In this document: piece after piece, positions 1-7,044 of the stretch
How the letters are laid out: each line of letters begins with the position of its first letter
Numbering within the stretch: the stretch's first letter is position 1
Source: Leptospira borgpetersenii serovar Javanica
Lineage (GTDB): Bacteria; Spirochaetota; Leptospiria; Leptospirales; Leptospiraceae
NCBI RefSeq assembly: GCF_003046425.1
Contig: NZ_QAJG01000048.1
Span: forward strand, 1 to 7,044
Direction of reading: 5' to 3'
DNA length: 7,044 nt
The notes under the pieces: generated by a model
Database searches by the model: none
The model's input: the letters and a program-made list of their open reading frames with translations, nothing else
Told to the model about the DNA's origin: nothing
Made by a program: the position numbers and the translations under genes

Positions 1-111
1 CTCTCCCCTCCACCCAAAATCAGGGTGGGGCGTAAGTTTCACAGAGGATTTGTAGTAATTCCGACAGATTTATCTTCAGATCCAAGTATTTGTGGGTAAG
101 GTTATGGTAGG
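1..111 (-). repeat. Left copy of terminal inverted repeat (111 bp)
   Basis: These 111 bases are an exact reverse complement of 6934-7044. Identity stops at 111/112, where the right copy diverges at 6933, so that is the inner edge of the shared unit. The outer part has a GC-rich hairpin: CCACCC (10-15), 7-nt loop, GGGTGG (23-28). The minus strand reads the same 30-odd codons that end the right-hand reading frame. It is probably one copy of a dispersed Leptospira repeat or IS end, and may also mark where an assembly stopped in a repeat. No transposase is visible. Confidence 0.95.
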
Positions 112-121
112 GAGCGATGCA

Positions 122-207
122 CTTGAGTTTTTCAGAGCGCCGGTAGGAAACGGCTTGAGTTTGGAGAAAGCGTTTCGCTTGAGTTCCACTACGCTTGAAT
201 CGCTTTC
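122..207 (+). repeat. Phased CTTGAG motif cluster with hairpin
   Basis: CTTGAG occurs at 122, 154 and 178, and CTTGAA at 194. The start-to-start distances are 32, 24 and 16, all multiples of 8. A short hairpin AAGCG-TTT-CGCTT (168-180) lies inside, and GAAAGCG (166-172) can pair with CGCTTTC (201-207). There is no open reading frame of note. This may be the continuation of a repeat family or a decayed element outside the 111-bp unit. Function is unknown. Confidence 0.35.
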
Positions 208-239
208 ACATTAGTCAACTCACGCGCAATTAACCATTT

Positions 240-270
240 TTGACAAAAAATAAACATATTTATTTATAAT
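240..270 (+). promoter_or_regulatory. Sigma-70-type promoter candidate for the porin-sbp operon
   Basis: A perfect TTGACA (240-245) is followed after 19 bp by a perfect TATAAT (265-270) in AT-rich DNA. The spacer is 2 bp longer than the optimum of 17. Transcription would start near 277 and give a leader of about 210 nt before the ATG at 488. Both hexamers match consensus, but an AT-rich stretch raises the chance of a random match. Confidence 0.5.
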
Positions 271-293
271 AATAAATATTTGACTCATCTAAG

Positions 294-322
294 AGCCTAT
301 TTATACTTTAGAGAAATAGGCT
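294..322 (+). promoter_or_regulatory. Leader hairpin upstream of the porin gene
   Basis: AGCCTATTT (294-302) pairs perfectly with AAATAGGCT (314-322) across an 11-nt loop, a 9-bp stem just downstream of the predicted transcription start. No T-run follows, so it is more likely a leader-RNA structure or protein-binding dyad than a terminator. I recognise no known riboswitch class. Confidence 0.45.
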
Positions 323-360
323 TCATCCATCAAATAAAACGAAATTTTATTCCTCTGCAA

Positions 361-390
361 AGAGCGCTCTCCGTAAATACGGATATTTTT
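361..390 (+). terminator. Terminator-like hairpin in the porin leader (possible attenuator)
   Basis: The perfect palindrome AGAGCGCTCT (361-370) abuts a small hairpin, TCCGT (370-374) pairing with ACGGA (379-383) over a 4-nt loop, directly followed by TATTTTT (384-390). Hairpin plus T-run is the form of a weak intrinsic terminator, and it lies inside the predicted leader about 100 nt before the start codon. The palindrome shares base 370 with the terminator stem, so the two folds may compete. A 12-bp palindrome AGAAATATTTCT follows at 401-412. Attenuation is an inference; the stem is short. Confidence 0.3.
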
Positions 391-487
391 CTCAAATATA
401 AGAAATATTTCTAATATGATGAATTTTATATTGACTGCACAGATTCAACCCTTCTTTCTGGTAAAAATTTCTAAGCGGAGGATTTAG

Positions 488-2320
<1,833 letters not shown>

Positions 2321-2348
2321 TCCAGAAAATCAAAATTAAGGAATCAAT

Positions 2349-3353
<1,005 letters not shown>

Positions 3354-3415
3354 AAAACGAAAAATATCTCTAAAAGAAAATGAAAACCTCGTATACCATT
3401 CTTCTATTGAAAAAT

Positions 3416-3429
3416 AAAAGAATTCTTTT
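3416..3429. other. Perfect 14-bp palindrome downstream of sbp
   Basis: AAAAGAATTCTTTT is fully self-complementary and lies between the sbp stop and the terminator hairpin at 3450. It may be part of the mRNA 3' end or a chance AT-rich dyad. Confidence 0.3.
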
Positions 3430-3449
3430 GGACAAATAACGACCCCAAA

Positions 3450-3480
3450 GCCGATTTCAATAGAAATCGGCGATAGTTTT
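3450..3480 (+). terminator. Putative intrinsic terminator of the porin-sbp operon
   Basis: GCCGATTTC (3450-3458) pairs perfectly with GAAATCGGC (3463-3471) around an AATA tetraloop, a 9-bp stem. The tail GATAGTTTT is only partly T-rich, so termination may be imperfect. It lies 96 nt after the sbp stop with no gene between, which fits the end of the operon. Confidence 0.6.
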
Positions 3481-3862
<382 letters not shown>

Positions 3863-4052
3863 TAATCCTGAAGCCCTAGAAGCCAAAACGAAAGAAATCA
3901 ATCCAAAGATGACATTTTATTTTTATTGAATATTACAAATATCATTTATTTATCTTTTTGGGTTTTACAGAAGAGACTCCCGAAATACGAACCGGGTGCA
4001 TAAAAACAATACTATTTCGAGGTCGTCAGTTTTATGAATAAAGGAAGTTAAA
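3863..4052. other. Intergenic DNA after the heptamer array
   Basis: Positions 3861-3929 form an open stretch reading [17 protein letters not shown] and a few more codons to TGA 3927-3929, with gene-like codon use but no start of its own. The remainder to 4052 shows no gene or strong structure. Confidence 0.35.
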
Positions 4053-4213
4053 AACTTGTCCCGAAACCTTAAAAGAAATCGGCACAATCATTTCATAAGT
4101 TCGTAATAGAGCGTGAAAATTCCCGCAGATTGGTGATTTATGGTTTTTCTAACGGATTTTATCGTTGGAACACTCTCGTAAGAGTTCCTACATCTGAGGT
4201 TTGGGGACAAGTT
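4053..4213. mobile_element. MITE-like dispersed element, about 161 bp
   Basis: AACTTGTCCCGAAACC (4053-4068) is mirrored by GGTTTGGGGACAAGTT (4198-4213), giving 16-bp terminal inverted repeats matching at 15 positions. Inside, near the right end, GGAA-CA-CTCT (4167-4176) pairs with AGAG-TTCC (4181-4188) over a CGTA loop with a 2-nt bulge. There is no coding capacity. Short length, terminal inverted repeats and an internal hairpin are typical of a non-autonomous miniature element. From memory, the 'GTAGGAACTC' hairpin type recurs in Leptospira intergenic DNA; I could not verify this. Clear target-site duplications are not seen. Confidence 0.6.
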
Positions 4214-4324
4214 CTAAATATTTTCTATTTGGCTATATCGAAAAATATTACAACGAAAGGAAAAATTCCCCGGTTTTAAATTATCTCAAGTAAATCATCG
4301 AATTTAGGGAAAAAAATTCTACAT

Positions 4325-4333
4325 AACTTGTCC
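4325..4333 (+). repeat. Third copy of the element-end motif AACTTGTCC
   Basis: AACTTGTCC recurs here in the same orientation as the left end of the 4053-4213 element, and after a short insertion is followed by CCGAAAC, also found in that end. It may be the remains of a second copy. The possible TTG start at 4328 lies inside it, which argues against that start. Confidence 0.4.
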
Positions 4334-4435
4334 GTTTTTCCGAAACGACTCCAACATTACGCTGGTTCTAAATTTAGGAATATATCAAGTTGGCCGAATC
4401 GTATGTCTTATTTTATTACCGTAAATAGGGTGGGG

Positions 4436-4975
4436 ATGGAATTCGAAGTGCAAGAAGCATTCGATACATTTCAACGACATAGAAGATATACCTATGTCGG
4501 ATATACAGCGTTATACCATGATAGGAGTGTTGAAGGTTATGAGCTTTTTTTTCATGATGCCGAAAATGATAAACTGCACGGTTGTCGCGCCCCCATGGAT
4601 AAAACAGCAAAAGAACCCATTTCCTTCTTCAATCGGATAGGCGGTTGGGAAGTTCCTGCTACTCCCAACTCGATTACACCGATCGACTTAAACCAATTTG
4701 ACTTATCTCAAGGAAAAAAACTGCTTCAATCTTATATTCCTTATTTTAAGTCTTTGATCAAAGGGGAAAAAGGGATCAGAAATTGGTACGAATGGTGGAC
4801 CGAAAATGAAAAACTTCTGGAAAACATCTTATCACGTGGGGATTACTTGCGATGGAAAATTTATCCGATTCAAGAAATAGAAAAGTTTCTTAAAGAATCG
4901 AATGTCCTTTTCCAGAGAAGATATCGATACTTTTGGTTAGACGGTAACGGTTTAAGATATTACTTTAATATGTAA
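4436..4975 (+). CDS. Hypothetical protein, family not recognised
   Basis: An open frame of 180 codons from ATG 4436 to TAA 4973-4975. AGGG (4427-4430) plus TGGGG precedes this ATG. An in-frame ATG at 4403 (191 aa) lacks a ribosome-binding site, and a TTG at 4328 (215 aa) lies in repeat DNA. The product is likely soluble and cytoplasmic: no signal peptide or membrane helix, and rich in Tyr, Phe and Trp (YELFFHD, WYEWWTENEK, RYRYFWLDGNGLRYYF). An N-terminal beta-rich part with FFNRIGGWEVP is followed by a mainly helical C-terminal half (KKLLQSYIPYFKSLIKGEKG, IQEIEKFLKESN). I recognise no domain. It stands alone between repeat-rich stretches, with no operon partner, so it could be a strain-variable accessory gene. 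Confidence 0.65.
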   Translation: MEFEVQEAFDTFQRHRRYTYVGYTALYHDRSVEGYELFFHDAENDKLHGCRAPMDKTAKEPISFFNRIGGWEVPATPNSITPIDLNQFDLSQGKKLLQSYIPYFKSLIKGEKGIRNWYEWWTENEKLLENILSRGDYLRWKIYPIQEIEKFLKESNVLFQRRYRYFWLDGNGLRYYFNM

Positions 4976-5377
4976 GACGTTAGTCGTATTTCTATAGAAT
5001 CCCATTTTATAAAGATACATATTTGTAAGATCTCTCAGTTTCGTTTATGTAACCTAGTGATATAAAAATAAAATGTTCGTGTTCATTTTTAATACAACAA
5101 TTCTTTTCGATCTCATAGAACACATAATAGAAAAACGCCCTAAAAAAAACAACACTATGAACATTCTGTCAGTCGAAGTAAAGTTTTACACACTACAAGA
5201 CAAAGGGAACCTATTTCAGGGTATCAGTTCCAATCCCTTAACTTCTCTCAGGGATGAGTAATCATGTAAGCGCACTCGCTTTTAATATTTACATTCAATT
5301 TTTAGCGCCTACTACTCATCTCTACATAATAGAGTGTCTAAAATTCTTCATCAAACGCGGGATTTATGCTCAAATTA

Positions 5378-5406
5378 ACGGTACTCTGTTTTATAGGGGT
5401 CAGTAA
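5378..5406. repeat. Degenerate direct repeat, copy A
   Basis: ACGGTAC, 6 nt, TTATAG, GG, then GTCAGTAA. It aligns with 5537-5566, where the same blocks occur with one extra base in the first spacer and A for G substitutions. Probably a decayed member of a dispersed repeat. Confidence 0.4.
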
Positions 5407-5536
5407 TACCGAGATAATTTCCCTAAATCTCTTTTTTGCCGTTCTCATCTTTAGTACAGTCTCAACTAAAAACCATGAGGCTACTCAGAAGAATGCTTAA
5501 TATTTTGCACTGAAACAGTGCTTTGAAATAAAAATT

Positions 5537-5566
5537 ACGGTACCCCAATCTTATAGAGATCAGTAA
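5537..5566. repeat. Degenerate direct repeat, copy B
   Basis: ACGGTAC, 7 nt, TTATAG, AGA, then TCAGTAA, matching copy A at 5378-5406 in the same orientation 159 bp away. On the minus strand this segment lies in a 69-codon open frame (5462-5671) that I regard as repeat-derived and not a gene. Confidence 0.4.
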
Positions 5567-5747
5567 AAGTGTTTTCGTAAACTCACCGGCAGCCGTAAGA
5601 ACCGTCCCCCAGCTTAAAAATTCCGATTCGTTCATTGATAAACATGTGTTTGAGAGGCTAACGTATTCCACAGTAAGTCAATGATGAAGAGAGAATAATA
5701 AACTCTCTGAATAATAGTAAAAAGAGTTTCTGATTTCATTACTGCGC

Positions 5748-5769
5748 TGCGATTTCGCAACATCACTTC

Positions 5770-5784
<15 letters not shown>
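5748..5784 (-). terminator. Tandem stem-loops at the 3' end of the PTPS-like gene
   Basis: ACATCACTTC (5760-5769) pairs perfectly with GAAGTGATGT (5775-5784), a 10-bp stem with a TTACG loop. Next to it, TGCGA-TT-TCGCA (5748-5759) makes a second small hairpin. The minus-strand stop codon TAA (5772-5770) lies in the loop of the first. There is no T-run, so this may be a 3' stability structure or a non-classical terminator. Confidence 0.5.
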
Positions 5785-6182
<398 letters not shown>

Positions 6183-6183
6183 C

Positions 6184-6227
<44 letters not shown>

Positions 6228-6307
6228 ATTTAAGACGGTTTTATAGCCTACGAGACGAACCTTAGTGTTTTTGCAGTTTGTAGTCCCGTAAAGTTTCTTT
6301 TCAATAC

Positions 6308-6562
<255 letters not shown>

Positions 6563-6566
6563 AAAA

Positions 6567-6617
6567 CTTTCTCCGGAGAAAGATCGTTTCTCCGGGGACT
6601 TTCCCCTTTCTATTTTT
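6567..6617 (+). terminator. Terminator region after the DUF1858 gene
   Basis: Overlapping dyads follow the stop codon. CTTTCTCCGGAGAAAG (6567-6582) is a perfect palindrome. CCGGAGAAA (6573-6581) pairs with TTTCTCCGG (6587-6595) over a 5-nt loop. GGGGA (6594-6598) pairs with TCCCC (6602-6606), then TTTCTATTTTT (6607-6617). The last hairpin plus T-run has the intrinsic terminator form. The alternatives share bases and cannot all form together. Confidence 0.7.
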
Positions 6618-6731
6618 AATTCCTCGTTTTTTAAAATCCTCTTTCAAACAATTCTCAATCGTGAAAGAACGTTTATTAGAAGCACTTTTCATTCAATCGA
6701 TTTTCACCCCGTTTCAATTGTTATAAAACCG

Positions 6732-7025
6732 ATGCAGACACGACGTTCCTTCTTCAAACGTTCCTTTCGATGGATCGGATTTTCTTGGTTCTTCGTTTTC
6801 ATTTCGCTCTTCTCCGTGGAAGCGGTCCGGATAGAAGTGTTCGTGCCTCTGTGCGACGGAACTCAGCTCGCGTGCGGAAAAGGAAAAGCGGGAAATGTCT
6901 GTTCGCTCGAAGGAAATCTTTACTGGGGTGCAGCCTACCATAACCTTACCCACAAATACTTGGATCTGAAGATAAATCTGTCGGAATTACTACAAATCCT
7001 CTGTGAAACTTACGCCCCACCCTGA
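6732..7025 (+). pseudogene. Exported protein gene cut short by the right inverted repeat
   Basis: The open frame of 97 codons from ATG 6732 starts with a signal peptide: TRRSFFK fits a twin-arginine motif, a hydrophobic stretch ([15 protein letters not shown]) follows, and VEA is a likely cleavage site. Then come [21 protein letters not shown] and [10 protein letters not shown], a pattern I recall from uncharacterised exported proteins that are longer; this family link is from memory. At 6934 the sequence enters the 111-bp repeat, so the last roughly 30 codons are repeat-encoded and end at TGA 7023-7025 in the loop of the repeat hairpin. Everything after NLYWGA therefore appears replaced. The open frame extends upstream to a TTG at 6543 overlapping the DUF1858 gene, but that part crosses the terminator and is unlikely to be translated. 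No clear ribosome-binding site precedes 6732. Confidence 0.6.
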
Positions 7026-7044
7026 TTTTGGGTGGAGGGGAGAG
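6934..7044 (+). repeat. Right copy of terminal inverted repeat (111 bp)
   Basis: Exact reverse complement of 1-111. The inner edge is at 6933/6934, inside the codon for residue 67 counted from ATG 6732. The hairpin CCACCC (7017-7022), 7-nt loop, GGGTGG (7030-7035) lies near the outer end. Both copies point outward from the window with the same inner edge, as expected for two copies of one dispersed element flanking a unique segment. Confidence 0.95.

Larger units (their letters stand above)
4976..5759. other. About 780 bp of gene-free DNA with hairpins and degenerate repeats
   Basis: No credible gene on either strand. Visible structures: ATCCCT (5233-5238) with AGGGAT (5250-5255); GATGAGTA (5253-5260) with TACTCATC (5313-5320), overlapping the first; GCACTG-AAA-CAGTGC (5507-5521); and AAACTCT (5700-5706) with AGAGTTT (5723-5729). 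Two related segments at 5378-5406 and 5537-5566 are listed separately. The stretch looks like decayed repeat DNA. Confidence 0.5.

Noticed and set aside
4328..4435. Extension of the hypothetical gene to TTG 4328 or ATG 4403
   Set aside because: TTG 4328 lies within the AACTTGTCC repeat motif, and neither start has a ribosome-binding site at proper spacing; ATG 4436 does. ATG 4403 remains possible.
5073..5261. Plus-strand 62-codon frame
   Set aside because: No ribosome-binding site, AT-driven composition, ends in a hairpin region, no recognisable similarity.
5462..5671. Minus-strand 69-codon frame
   Set aside because: Overlaps degenerate repeat copy B and has no convincing translation start; looks repeat-derived.

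Overview
The window looks like chromosomal DNA from a pathogenic-clade Leptospira. The inference rests on AT-rich intergenic DNA full of small dispersed repeats, codon use, and gene content: a spirochaete-type outer-membrane beta-barrel, a sulfate-binding protein, and a PTPS/QueD homologue with Glu in place of the catalytic Cys. The genus call comes from pattern recognition, not from a search.

Layout, left to right. Positions 1-111 are a perfect reverse complement of 6934-7044, so the window is bounded by two inverted copies of one repeat. Positions 112-487 hold a phased CTTGAG motif, a strong promoter candidate (TTGACA/TATAAT) and a long leader with hairpins, one followed by a T-run. Positions 488-3353 are an apparent two-gene operon: an alginate-export-type outer-membrane porin and a periplasmic sulfate-binding protein (sbp). 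A terminator-like hairpin follows at 3450-3480. Positions 3481-4402 carry no convincing gene but hold a 14-copy heptanucleotide array (AAAGTAG) and a roughly 161-bp MITE-like element with imperfect 16-bp terminal inverted repeats and an internal hairpin. An unrecognised gene follows (4436-4975). Next comes about 800 bp of gene-free DNA with degenerate repeats and hairpins. A minus-strand PTPS/QueD-family gene (5770-6180) is divergent from a small DUF1858 protein (6335-6562), which ends at tandem terminator-like hairpins. Last is the 5' part of an exported-protein gene whose reading frame runs into the right repeat copy at 6934 and stops there at 7025.

Functionally, the operon suggests a route for sulfate or a similar oxyanion: a barrel for entry across the outer membrane and a binding protein for capture in the periplasm. 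No cysT/W/A-like permease or ATPase genes are present, so the inner-membrane transporter must be elsewhere. The PTPS homologue has all three zinc His ligands but no cysteine anywhere. Its ExxHGH motif fits the PTPS-III group, proposed to replace dihydroneopterin aldolase (FolB) in folate synthesis in spirochaetes and some other bacteria.

The most notable structural points are the perfect inverted repeat at the two window ends, which cuts an exported-protein gene, and the heptamer array, which sits inside what would otherwise be a continuous 40-codon reading frame. I found no CRISPR array, phage, toxin-antitoxin, tRNA or rRNA, and no clear new multi-gene system.
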